Of a DNA stretch of 15,578 bases, positions 1 to 6,794 are shown one piece after another. The notes under the pieces were generated by a model, which was given only the letters and a program-made list of their open reading frames with translations, had not been told where the DNA came from and searched no databases. The translations under genes were made by a program, and so were the position numbers. Numbering within the stretch: the first letter of the stretch is position 1; each line of letters opens with the position of its first letter. The stretch covers positions 1 to 15,578 of the forward strand of contig UQMQ01000050.1 in assembly GCA_900542245.1 (NCBI GenBank), read 5' to 3'. The stretch comes from an uncultured Eubacteriales bacterium (GTDB lineage: Bacteria; Bacillota; Clostridia; Peptostreptococcales; Anaerovoracaceae).

Positions 1-100
1 GAGCCGTAAGGCGAAGACAGAAGCGAGGCAGGTCTCACGCCAAGAAGTGCAGCGCTTTAGCGCGTGGCACTTTAAGGGCCGAGCCGTAAGGCGCTGACAG
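1..100. repeat. Imperfect 20-bp direct repeat, 80 bp apart
   Basis: Positions 1-20 and 81-100 share GAGCCGTAAGGCG followed by two differing bases and GACAG. A related version with a 5-base insertion (GAGCCG, then CTTCG, then TAAGGCG) is on the minus strand at 14681-14698. Three related copies in two intergenic places suggest a dispersed extragenic repeat rather than a local duplication. Its function is not known to me. Confidence 0.55.
45..72. repeat. Hairpin-forming palindrome upstream of merR
   Basis: AAGTGC (45-50) pairs with GCACTT (67-72), and inside it GCGC (52-55) pairs with GCGC (60-63) around a TTTA loop, with A51 opposite GTG 64-66. There is no T-tract directly after it on the plus strand (TTTAAGG follows), so it does not look like a classical terminator. 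It resembles a repetitive extragenic palindrome, and could also end a gene lying outside the window. Confidence 0.5.
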
Positions 101-161
101 AGCCGCTCAGCGTCCGGGCTAATAATTTTCCATATCATTGTAGGACGGAGGCGCAGGCGCT

Positions 162-992
162 ATGAAAAAAAACAAAACCTATTTCACGACCGGGGAGTTC
201 GCCAAGCTGTTCGGAATCAAAAAACAGACCCTGTTCTACTACGACCAGTGCGGTATTTTCAAACCGGATCTGACCGGGGAAAACGGCTATCGCTACTATT
301 CCTATACGCAGCCGGAGACTTTCGCGATCCTTGTCATGCTGCGGGAGCTGGGTGTCAGTATACAGGAAATCAAAGCGCACATGGACCATCGCTCGCCGGA
401 AACCCTGATTACATTGCTGGAATCCAAAAAAGCGACCATCGACGAGCGCATCGCTGCACTGACCTGGGCGAAAGGCTATATCGATAAAAAAATCCGGGAA
501 ACCGAAGAAGGCATCCATGCGCCGGTCGGCGAAATCATCACAGAAGAAGCGCCGGACGAATATTTCATTGCCACTGCGTACAAGGGCGCCGACGATGAGC
601 GTGCGGTCGCCGAAGCACTGGGCAAGCATTTTGCTTTCTGCCAGTCGCTGGGACTTTACAGCGCCTACCCGATCGGCGCCGCGATCCCGCGCGATTCCGT
701 CACAGCGGATGGCTACCAGTATTCCGAATTCTATACCTATGTACACCCCTCCGAATTAGCAGAGATCGACAGCAAGCAGGTCTCCCTAACCAGCGGCGGC
801 ACATTTCTGGTACTCTACGATGCGCATGGCTACGAAAACATCCATGCCAACTGCCGCAAGCTGCTCACCTATGCCCGGGCGCACAGCCTGCAGCTCGGCG
901 ATTGTTTCTACGAGGACGTCATTTTGGACGATTTATCCACCGAAGGCTACGACAACTATCTGGTCAAGCTCTCCATCAGCATCCGCGCGTGA
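162..992 (+). CDS. MerR-family regulator with C-terminal effector-binding (GyrI-like) domain
   Basis: This 276-residue protein is a transcriptional activator or repressor of the MerR family. Residues about 7-50 form the winged helix-turn-helix: FTTGEFAKLFGIKKQTLFYYD is followed by the wing residues NGYRYYS. Residues about 78-115 form the helical dimerisation segment. Residues about 120-276 resemble the GyrI-like ligand-binding fold used by BmrR-type regulators of drug response. The start is supported by GGAGG at 147-151, ten bases before ATG. It stands alone, transcribed opposite to the flagellar genes, with no target gene or MerR-type operator with 19-bp spacing visible in the window, so its ligand and regulon are unknown. 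Family assignment is firm; the effector domain is judged from length and general style. Confidence 0.88.
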   Translation: MKKNKTYFTTGEFAKLFGIKKQTLFYYDQCGIFKPDLTGENGYRYYSYTQPETFAILVMLRELGVSIQEIKAHMDHRSPETLITLLESKKATIDERIAALTWAKGYIDKKIRETEEGIHAPVGEIITEEAPDEYFIATAYKGADDERAVAEALGKHFAFCQSLGLYSAYPIGAAIPRDSVTADGYQYSEFYTYVHPSELAEIDSKQVSLTSGGTFLVLYDAHGYENIHANCRKLLTYARAHSLQLGDCFYEDVILDDLSTEGYDNYLVKLSISIRA

Positions 993-1049
993 AGCGCGCG
1001 ACGCTGCTGCCCCCTCCTCACTGAAGCGGAGGCTGTGACGCGAAGCAGC
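984..1049. repeat. Cluster of small inverted repeats after merR
   Basis: CGCGCG at 984-989 and again at 995-1000 can fold over the merR stop codon. Further on, GCTGCT (1003-1008) pairs with AGCAGC (1044-1049), with CCTCC (1013-1017) and GGAGG (1028-1032) nested inside. There is no T-tract, so these are not simple terminators. GAAGCGCGC occurs at 991-999 and again at 1059-1067, the second copy lying within the transposase remnant. Confidence 0.35.
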
Positions 1050-1180
1050 TTGACTATGAAGCGCGCAGCGCCTATCGCAGGGAGAACGCAAAACCGGTAT
1101 GGGAAGCATTTCTCACATGGGCGAAAGATACCCTACCGCAGACAAGCACAAAGCAGTCATGTCGGCGCATACACCGTTAG
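1025..1180 (+). pseudogene. Decayed IS66-type transposase fragment
   Basis: The frame between stops at 1022 and 1178 encodes about 51 residues. The part at 1049-1156 contains LDYEARS followed by YRRENAKPVWEAFLTWAKD and LPQTSTK. This matches my knowledge of the C-terminal region of IS66 transposases, where a Y-R-x-E motif is followed by a K/R-P-hydrophobic stretch, an aromatic-rich helix ending W-x-K, and an LPxS/T segment. No start codon, catalytic domain or rest of the gene is present, and the frame then stops inside a terminator hairpin. It is best read as a remnant of an insertion that once lay between merR and the chemoreceptor gene. The call rests on pattern recognition only. Confidence 0.55.
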
Positions 1181-1199
1181 CCGATGCGACTGCTTTTTT
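1150..1199 (+). terminator. Rho-independent terminator downstream of merR
   Basis: AAAGCAGTC (1150-1158) pairs with GACTGCTTT (1188-1196), and CGGC (1163-1166) with GCCG (1180-1183). The internal ATGT/ATGC segment can largely pair through wobbles. The plus strand ends in TTTTTT (1194-1199). It would stop transcription from merR through the transposase remnant. Confidence 0.8.
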
Positions 1200-1218
1200 C
1201 ATGCCCTATGTGTGCATG

Positions 1219-1250
1219 GTTTGACGCTTACGATAGTCAAGACTTTTTTT
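1219..1250 (+). terminator. Weak second terminator-like hairpin
   Basis: TTGAC (1221-1225) pairs with GTCAA (1236-1240), followed by GAC and a run of seven T (1244-1250) on the plus strand. The stem is short and AT-containing, so termination would be weak. It may instead be residue of the former mobile element. Confidence 0.3.
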
Positions 1251-1293
1251 ATGAAGGAAATAGCGCTGCACAATATTTTTCCGGCATAATCGC

Positions 1294-1325
1294 AAAAAGA
1301 GTACCGCAATCGCTTACGGTACTCT
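1294..1325 (-). terminator. Rho-independent terminator of the chemoreceptor gene
   Basis: AGAGTACCG (1298-1306) pairs perfectly with CGGTACTCT (1317-1325). An inner AA/TT pair (1308-1309 with 1314-1315) closes a small loop. Reading on the minus strand, the stem is followed by TTTTT (complement of 1294-1298). It lies about 65 bp after the chemoreceptor stop codon and is the first strong terminator found downstream of the flgM-to-ftsA-like operon. Confidence 0.88.
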
Positions 1326-1389
1326 CTGTAATTATCTGTTTCAGCGCATAGCCGCGGCATCCGGGCTGCGCTTTCTGCGTTGATACGAT

Positions 1390-3183
1390 TTAGTATTTAT
1401 CGTAGGACTGTGATCCCACCGGTGCTGCCGGTGCTGCCGGTGCTGTATCAGCAGGTTTTGCTGCGCTGCTGTGTTCCGGCAGTTTCTCAGGCTGATAGGT
1501 GCTGCCGTCCTTTTCTTTCAGCTGGAACTGCTCGATCAGGGACTTCATGAATACTGCCTGTCCGCTGAGCTCTTCGCTGGCTGCCGCACTCTGTTCGGAA
1601 GTAGCGGAGTTCATCTGTACAACGGAGGAAATCTGATCCACACCTTGAGAAATCTGGGAGATAGACAGTGCCTGTTCCTGAGAAGCATCTGCGATCTTCG
1701 CAACCATTGCCAGAATATCATCAGAGAATTTCGCAACCTCTGTGAACGCCTCACCAGTGCTCTCCGCAAGCTTCTCGCCCTTAGCAACATGCTCTAAGGA
1801 GTTCTCGATCAGCTCGGTCGTATTCTTTGCTGCCTCTGCAGACTTCTGCGCCAGGTTTCTGACTTCGTCCGCAACAACCGCAAAGCCCTTGCCTGCGTTG
1901 CCTGCACGCGCTGCCTCAACTGCTGCATTGAGTGCGAGAATGTTGGTCTGGAATGCAATATCATCGATCGCCTTGATGATCTTCTGAATATGTTCGGATG
2001 CGGTTGCGATGTCGCGGATCGCATCAATCAGGTGAGACATTTCTTCCTTACTTCTTTCGACAACGCTGCCGGCCTGTACGCCTAACTCGTTTGCCTGCTT
2101 GGAGAAATCTGCCGTATTGGAGATTTTTTCGGAGATATCAGCAATGGTAGCGGATAATTCCTGTACGCTGCTGGCCTGCTCGGTCGCACCCTGCGCCAGT
2201 GCCTGCGCACCGTCTGCAACCTGGCCGGAGCCTGCGCTTACCTGTGAGGATGCAACTTCAAGATCAACCAACGTATCGTTCATCTTCTGCTGGAAGATTT
2301 CCATAGAAGCCTGGATATTTTTAAAGTCACCGAGGAACTGAATCGGAGATTCACAGGTGAAGTTACCCTTAGAGAATTCACCCATGCCGAAGTCGATGGC
2401 ATTGACGTATCTATCTAATTCAGCAAAGGAGAAGTTCATCTTTTCAGCCAGTTCGCCGAATTCATTGTCACCCTTGTAATCCATGTGGGCTTTGAGATCG
2501 CCCTTGGAAAGCGCTGTAACAGCATCCATGATCTTGGCTGTGATACCTGTGATGTTCTTCGTTGCCTGCATCGCCATGCTCATACTGAAGATGACAGCAG
2601 CCACAAACACACCGAGAATCACGATCAGATAAATGCGGTTCATCGTTTTGAGCTTGTTCTCCGTTTCCTCAATGTCCTTGGTTGTCGTATCGTCAATGTT
2701 CTTTACGATCTCTACCATCTTGTTTAATGCCGGAGAACATTCGTTGAGAATGATCGTCTGCGCCTGTCTCTCATGCCCGGTTTCAATGGCAGTCAACGCA
2801 CGATTGGCAATTTCGATCCAGTCATTAAAAGCGGCCTCATATTGTGCTGCCAGACCGTCCTCTTCACCGTGTGTCTTTTTGAAAAGTGCGATCTGTTCCG
2901 GAATAGCATTCAGTGAGTCCTCAATATTCGCCTTCATGGTTGCTCGTTTCGTCTGGTCCTCTGTGATCAGCATTTCTCGCAGATCACGTGCCGCAACGTT
3001 TGCTTTGATTCTGCACGTCTTAACTGCAGAATCAGCCGCCTGGTCTTCGTAAACGAGCGTTCTCATGCCGCTCCTCTGTTCCAGGATACCAAAGACACCT
3101 GCCACTGTAATGACAGCCGACATCAAAATGATGGCTGCAAACATGCCGATTAAGTACTTCTTGAGTTTCACCTTGTTAAACAT
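1390..3183 (-). CDS. Methyl-accepting chemotaxis protein, membrane-bound
   Basis: This 597-residue chemoreceptor passes ligand signals to CheA/CheW and so controls flagellar rotation. TM1 lies at about 10-32, followed by an extracytoplasmic four-helix-bundle type sensor (about 33-180), TM2 (about 184-206), a HAMP domain (about 207-260) and a second HAMP-like stretch near 262-300. A long cytoplasmic signalling coiled coil follows. Its hairpin tip at about 405-432 carries the diagnostic IAFQTNILALNAAVEAARAG. The C-terminus is a flexible Ala/Pro-rich tail with a short APA repeat and no NWETF-type CheR tether. The start is supported by AAGGAGA upstream. It has its own promoter and terminator, so it may be expressed apart from the flagellar operon. 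The ligand cannot be told from sequence. Confidence 0.97.
   Translation of the reverse strand: MFNKVKLKKYLIGMFAAIILMSAVITVAGVFGILEQRSGMRTLVYEDQAADSAVKTCRIKANVAARDLREMLITEDQTKRATMKANIEDSLNAIPEQIALFKKTHGEEDGLAAQYEAAFNDWIEIANRALTAIETGHERQAQTIILNECSPALNKMVEIVKNIDDTTTKDIEETENKLKTMNRIYLIVILGVFVAAVIFSMSMAMQATKNITGITAKIMDAVTALSKGDLKAHMDYKGDNEFGELAEKMNFSFAELDRYVNAIDFGMGEFSKGNFTCESPIQFLGDFKNIQASMEIFQQKMNDTLVDLEVASSQVSAGSGQVADGAQALAQGATEQASSVQELSATIADISEKISNTADFSKQANELGVQAGSVVERSKEEMSHLIDAIRDIATASEHIQKIIKAIDDIAFQTNILALNAAVEAARAGNAGKGFAVVADEVRNLAQKSAEAAKNTTELIENSLEHVAKGEKLAESTGEAFTEVAKFSDDILAMVAKIADASQEQALSISQISQGVDQISSVVQMNSATSEQSAAASEELSGQAVFMKSLIEQFQLKEKDGSTYQPEKLPEHSSAAKPADTAPAAPAAPVGSQSYDKY
1419..1445 (-). 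repeat. Three tandem 9-bp repeats in the chemoreceptor tail
   Basis: CCGGTGCTG is repeated three times exactly at 1419-1427, 1428-1436 and 1437-1445. It encodes the APA-type repeat near the C-terminus. The in-frame 9-bp unit could change copy number by slippage without breaking the frame. Confidence 0.7.
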
Positions 3184-3230
3184 CTTATTTTTCTCCTTTA
3201 CTTGTAATGTTCCTTTTATACCATAAATTA

Positions 3231-3259
3231 CTTATATCACAAATTACGACAAATTTCAA
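3231..3259 (-). promoter_or_regulatory. Sigma-A-type promoter of the chemoreceptor gene
   Basis: On the minus strand TTGAAA (complement of 3254-3259) is followed after exactly 17 bases by TATAAG (complement of 3231-3236), close to the housekeeping consensus. The -10 ends 47 bases before the chemoreceptor ATG. It sits just after the ftsA-like stop codon, giving the chemoreceptor its own transcription start. No sigma-28-type motif was seen here. Confidence 0.65.
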
Positions 3260-3280
3260 GGGAATTCTTGCTTTCTGTTC

Positions 3281-5374
3281 CTATCTTGCAGCAAGATTTT
3301 CATCACTTTTGATCTCGATCACATCGTGATGCCTGATCTCCTGCAGGAAACCGCTTTCTTCGCCGTTGACCCGCAGGCTGACCGAAGCGTTGAGATTGTC
3401 AAAATCCAGATTCGAAAACTCCAGCAGATCCATCAGATAGTACGGCTCCCCACCGGTCTTCGGTGGCAGCGTGAGCGGCTTGTCGTTCAATGTCACCTGC
3501 ATACTCCCGGTCGTTTGGACCGCTGCCTGCTGCGTTTCGCTCGGCGTTTCCGGAGAAAGCCCTTGCGCTGCATGTGCTGTCGGCGTTTCCGGCATGTGCG
3601 GCTGTGCGGACTGTATGGTCGGCACTGCTTCCGCTTGTACAGACTGTATAATCGGTGCAGGCTGTACGGTCGGTGCGGTTTCCGCTTCCGGTTCCGGCTG
3701 TGTCTGCAGCGGCTGCGCTGTCTCGATCCGCACACGTTTGCGGAAAGAGATCTCATCTCCGTTTTTCACGCCGGTCTCCGGTGCGGCGATCTCACCGTTG
3801 ATGCAGATGTCCCACTCCTCTGTGCTGATCCCATCCGGCAGACATTCTGCCGCGGTCGGCTGTGCATCCTGCCCGGATACCGCCGGCTTGAAGTCCACGC
3901 GGTCGCCGACCTGTACGGTATCACTGATCGACGCATCGACCCCGTTCAGTTTCAAAATCGCCGGAATCGCCCGCTCTCCGTAGAATACCTTTTTTTCACC
4001 CTCAACCGTCACCGTCACCGATTTGCCGGAATGCCCCAGAATGTGACTGTAGACATAGCCGTTCATCATCAGGACATCGATGACCTTCAGCGTACCGCTC
4101 TTAAAAATCTTGGCAGGCTTGCCGTTCAGGAGAATCTGCAGGCTGTCCTGCAGCAGTCTGAGACCCGACGATACCGCAATGCCGAGCGGCGTCGTGTACT
4201 CCGGATTGTTGAGATCATATTGGTCGGAAAACGCACTGAGGCGGAAATTGCCGCCCGCGATTGCCACACGCTTTGCATCCATGTTGAATTTTTCAGATAC
4301 AGCTTCTTTGAGGCCTGCCAGCTTGCTGCCGCCGCCCGCGAGAAATACCGCCGAAGGTGCGCCGTTGTTGAGCTCCGTCACACGCTTGACGATCTCACCT
4401 GCAAGATGCCCGATCGGCTCTGTCAGCAGCTGTTCGATCTGCGCCCGGCTCACTGTTTCCTCCAAGCCGAGGATATTGGTAAAGGTTAAGCTCTCCTGCG
4501 CCGCATACTGCATCTTGATCTGCTCTGCTGTCTGGAAATCGACCAGAAACTGCTTCATCAGCACTTCTGTGATCTCATCGCCTGCAACGGTCGCCATCGT
4601 GTAACCTGTCACTGCACCGTCACGACAGACTGCAATATCGGAGGTTCCTGCGCCGATGTCGATCAGCGCCAGATTCAAAAGACGCAGATCCTTCGGGATC
4701 GCCGCGTTGATCGCCGCAATCGGCTCCAGCGTCATGCTGACGACATCCAGACCGCATTTCTGCATGGTCATGTACAGGCTGTCAACCACTTCGCGTGGCA
4801 GGAAAGTCGCAATGACCTCTGCCTTTAAGGTCTTGCCCTTGTGATCCATCAAGCTGGAGATATTCAAATTATCTAAATAGTAGGATAAGACCGAATAGCC
4901 GACAAGGAAGAAGCCTCTGCCGAGTTCTTCATCCTCGGCGCTGCTCTCTTTATGAAACGCCTCTTCCGCTGCAGTGACCGCGCCGATTTCCAGACGGCCG
5001 ATCAGTTCGCCGTCGATGTGACTTGTCTGCTCCAGCTGCATTTCATAGCTCGCTTTCTGCGTCCGAAGCGCGCGTCCGGCGGCTGCGATGCAGACTTTTT
5101 TGAGCGTGACATGGAGCTTGCTCTCCAGTCTCTTTTTGACCCGCTGTGCGACCTGTGCGACCTGCTCGATATTCTCGATCTGGCCATCCTTCATGGATCG
5201 CTTGCTGTGTTCCTCCGATTCGATCGCCAGCACCTTAAAAAGATCGTCCTCTACTTTTCCGACGATCCCGATGATGCTCCGCGTACCGATGTCTAACGCA
5301 AAAACAAGCTCACCCTGCACTTTCTTTGCCGGTGGCTTTCGTTTCTTTTGTGTTTTTTTACTTGTCACTGCCAT
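3281..5374 (-). CDS. FtsA-like actin-fold ATPase with C-terminal beta-grasp-like modules
   Basis: This 697-residue protein resembles the cell-division protein FtsA (about 420 residues) but is much longer. A Lys-rich start (5-18) leads into the phosphate-1 loop FALDIGTRSIIG (25-36). Phosphate-2 is LIDIGAGTSDIAV (237-249) and the adenosine loop is FLAGGGSKLAG (344-354). An FtsA-type inserted domain is likely between about 90 and 190. After residue 410 come segments opening with LLNGKP, CINGEI and TLNDKP that look like repeated small beta-grasp (ubiquitin/ThiS-like) folds. They are split by a Pro/Gln/Ala-rich linker (550-620). No C-terminal amphipathic membrane helix of classical FtsA is evident. 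The gene overlaps the end of csrA by 17 bases, so it is translationally coupled to it. It could equally be a PilM-like relative. Nucleotide binding is well supported; the function is not. Confidence 0.85.
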   Translation of the reverse strand: MAVTSKKTQKKRKPPAKKVQGELVFALDIGTRSIIGIVGKVEDDLFKVLAIESEEHSKRSMKDGQIENIEQVAQVAQRVKKRLESKLHVTLKKVCIAAAGRALRTQKASYEMQLEQTSHIDGELIGRLEIGAVTAAEEAFHKESSAEDEELGRGFFLVGYSVLSYYLDNLNISSLMDHKGKTLKAEVIATFLPREVVDSLYMTMQKCGLDVVSMTLEPIAAINAAIPKDLRLLNLALIDIGAGTSDIAVCRDGAVTGYTMATVAGDEITEVLMKQFLVDFQTAEQIKMQYAAQESLTFTNILGLEETVSRAQIEQLLTEPIGHLAGEIVKRVTELNNGAPSAVFLAGGGSKLAGLKEAVSEKFNMDAKRVAIAGGNFRLSAFSDQYDLNNPEYTTPLGIAVSSGLRLLQDSLQILLNGKPAKIFKSGTLKVIDVLMMNGYVYSHILGHSGKSVTVTVEGEKKVFYGERAIPAILKLNGVDASISDTVQVGDRVDFKPAVSGQDAQPTAAECLPDGISTEEWDICINGEIAAPETGVKNGDEISFRKRVRIETAQPLQTQPEPEAETAPTVQPAPIIQSVQAEAVPTIQSAQPHMPETPTAHAAQGLSPETPSETQQAAVQTTGSMQVTLNDKPLTLPPKTGGEPYYLMDLLEFSNLDFDNLNASVSLRVNGEESGFLQEIRHHDVIEIKSDENLAAR
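3609..3700 (-). repeat. Degenerate tandem repeats in the ftsA-like linker
   Basis: Plus-strand units GACTGTATGGTCGG, GACTGTATAATCGG and GGCTGTACGGTCGG recur in this stretch. They encode PTIQSAQ, PIIQSVQ and PTVQPAP in the flexible linker. They suggest expansion of a short repeat in a disordered region. Confidence 0.5.
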
Positions 5375-5612
5375 ACGCCTCTTCGACTTCCTTTTTCTTT
5401 AAGATTTCTTTCAGATGCTGCACCTGATCCTTGTTGATCGTGGCTTCCCTGTTGGCGGTCGCCGCCTCTACAAGTTCCTCCCGCAGCACAGATACGGTTC
5501 TCGGCGCATCAATGGCAAGCTTCACGCCTTCGGCGCTGCTTGCCACCACTGTGATCTTGATTTTGCCGTCGAGAATCAAGGATTCCCCGGCTCTCCTTTT
5601 CAGAAGCAGCAT
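5358..5612 (-). CDS. csrA: CsrA carbon storage regulator, RNA-binding translational repressor
   Basis: CsrA is a small homodimer that binds GGA-containing mRNA leaders and blocks ribosome access; in Firmicutes its best known target is flagellin mRNA. The 84 residues begin with MLLLKRRAGESLIL and continue through KITVV, GVKLAIDAPRTVSVLREEL. These include the conserved GES turn, the AP motif and the LREE arginine used for RNA contact. A C-terminal tail rich in Lys and Glu (about 65-84) makes it longer than the usual 61-75 residues. The Shine-Dalgarno GAGGAGG lies inside the end of fliW. The fliW stop and csrA start are almost contiguous (TAG-G-ATG), so the two antagonistic partners are translationally coupled. 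The csrA 3' end overlaps ftsA-like. Confidence 0.96.
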   Translation of the reverse strand: MLLLKRRAGESLILDGKIKITVVASSAEGVKLAIDAPRTVSVLREELVEAATANREATINKDQVQHLKEILKKKEVEEAYGSDK

Positions 5613-5613
5613 C

Positions 5614-6027
5614 CTATGCCTCCTCTTTTTTGAATTCCTTCAGATAATGACGAAGTTTATACTTTTTTGTATCCAAAATGACCTGTCTGGCCTGTCTGGT
5701 CACCACATTGACCACGATTGGGCATTTGAGGTTCACCGTCGACGCATCCAGATCGTCCTTGACGACACAGATGACGTAGAAAGACAGCTCCTCCTGTTTT
5801 TTCGTTCCGATTTTGGCGTAGTCTTCCTCGGAAAGGATCGGGTCGTAGTCTTCACACAGCATAAATGGATTCATGACAACGAAGGACAGTTCCTCGTTTT
5901 CCATGCTCTGCAGCAGTAAAACCGCATCGCTGTCCTCCTCCACCATGATCGGTATAAATCTTGTATTTTGTTCGAAGCCGAACAGACCATCGGGAAATTC
6001 AATGTATTCGTAATTTTCCTGTGTCAT
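5614..6027 (-). CDS. fliW: FliW flagellar assembly factor, CsrA antagonist
   Basis: FliW binds either flagellin or CsrA. When flagellin is exported, free FliW releases CsrA repression of flagellin translation (established in Bacillus subtilis). The 137 residues carry the family hallmarks: FPDGLFGFEQ near the N-terminus (11-20), a central VVMNPF (51-56), and the later FYVICVV and CPIVVN segments (about 83-106). The length is slightly below the usual 145-155. AGGAGA precedes the ATG well, and the gap from the upstream DUF6470 gene is only 24 bases. Adjacency to csrA matches most Firmicute flagellar clusters. Confidence 0.95.
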   Translation of the reverse strand: MTQENYEYIEFPDGLFGFEQNTRFIPIMVEEDSDAVLLLQSMENEELSFVVMNPFMLCEDYDPILSEEDYAKIGTKKQEELSFYVICVVKDDLDASTVNLKCPIVVNVVTRQARQVILDTKKYKLRHYLKEFKKEEA

Positions 6028-6051
6028 GATTTCTGTTTCTCCTATGACCTT

Positions 6052-6669
6052 CTAGGCCTGTACATCGATCTGCTTGCCTTCAAAGCGTTCTGCTGCACTC
6101 GGCGGTACATAGAGCGGTTTGCCAATGTATTCGATACGAATGTCCGGCATCTGCTCGATCTGCAGCTCAATGCTGCCCGGAATGAATTCAAAATCGCCCT
6201 TGCCGATTCTGGCGCTGAAATTCAGCTTGTCCATTTCGTATTCAATATTGAATTCCGGTGCTTCCCATTGGATATTCGGTCCGGTCGTCGGCACGAATCC
6301 CAGCTGGAAATCTCCGGTCGGCTGCGCAACACGTTCTGCGAGGATCTGATTTAATACTTCGTTTCCTTCTCCGATCTTTGCTTTCAGCATCAATTGTCCC
6401 TCCTTGGCAAAATTCGCGGTTGCTTCATACGCCACACGGGTTCCTTTCTGTGCAGCTTGTGTAATGGAGGTTTTGGTGGTCGGTGCAATGGAGTTGCGTG
6501 CATCGAAGGTGTCCATTCTGAGCTTGATCGGCTTGCTGCGGATTTTCATCTCGCCCTGATCTCTCGTAATTTCTACTTCCGCAAGGCTGCTCTTGTAATT
6601 CAGCGATGCATTCTGCACTTTAAGCTGATATTTAATTGGCACTGTGGTAATTTCAATCAACTGTTCCAT
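6052..6669 (-). CDS. YviE-like flagellar-operon protein (DUF6470)
   Basis: This 205-residue soluble protein lies between flgL and fliW, exactly where B. subtilis has yviE. Segments such as MEQLIEITTVPIKY at the start, the central IAPTTKT stretch and a late VPPSAAERFEG match my recollection of that family. No signal peptide or membrane segment is seen. I chose ATG at 6669 because AGAGGAA lies about 8 bases upstream. The longer frame begins with TTG at 6690, without a good Shine-Dalgarno, and would add 7 residues. Function is unknown even in model species; location suggests a role near filament or junction assembly. A 125-bp gap to flgL holds no promoter or terminator that I can see. Confidence 0.85.
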   Translation of the reverse strand: MEQLIEITTVPIKYQLKVQNASLNYKSSLAEVEITRDQGEMKIRSKPIKLRMDTFDARNSIAPTTKTSITQAAQKGTRVAYEATANFAKEGQLMLKAKIGEGNEVLNQILAERVAQPTGDFQLGFVPTTGPNIQWEAPEFNIEYEMDKLNFSARIGKGDFEFIPGSIELQIEQMPDIRIEYIGKPLYVPPSAAERFEGKQIDVQA

Positions 6670-6794
6670 CTGCTCATTCCTCTCTTTCAACAGTTCTTTC
6701 TTTTATCTCAATCCAAGACCCGTTTGCAGCTCTCACACAGCTTCCTTTCTGCGCTCAGCGAGCCGCCCGCAGTCTCAGACCGTTTAACACTTGA

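Noticed and set aside
1035..1289. 84-residue plus-strand frame in the gap after merR
   Set aside because: It crosses a terminator and reads the transposase remnant in the wrong frame; the remnant is visible in the next frame.
3326..4489. 387-residue plus-strand frame opposite the ftsA-like gene
   Set aside because: It is the antisense shadow of a clear actin-fold gene, with Arg/Cys/His-rich sequence and no domain.
6691..6794. Terminator or promoter between flgL and the DUF6470 gene
   Set aside because: Only a 4-bp hairpin without T-tract and no sigma-A or sigma-28 pattern were found, so the operon is taken as continuous.
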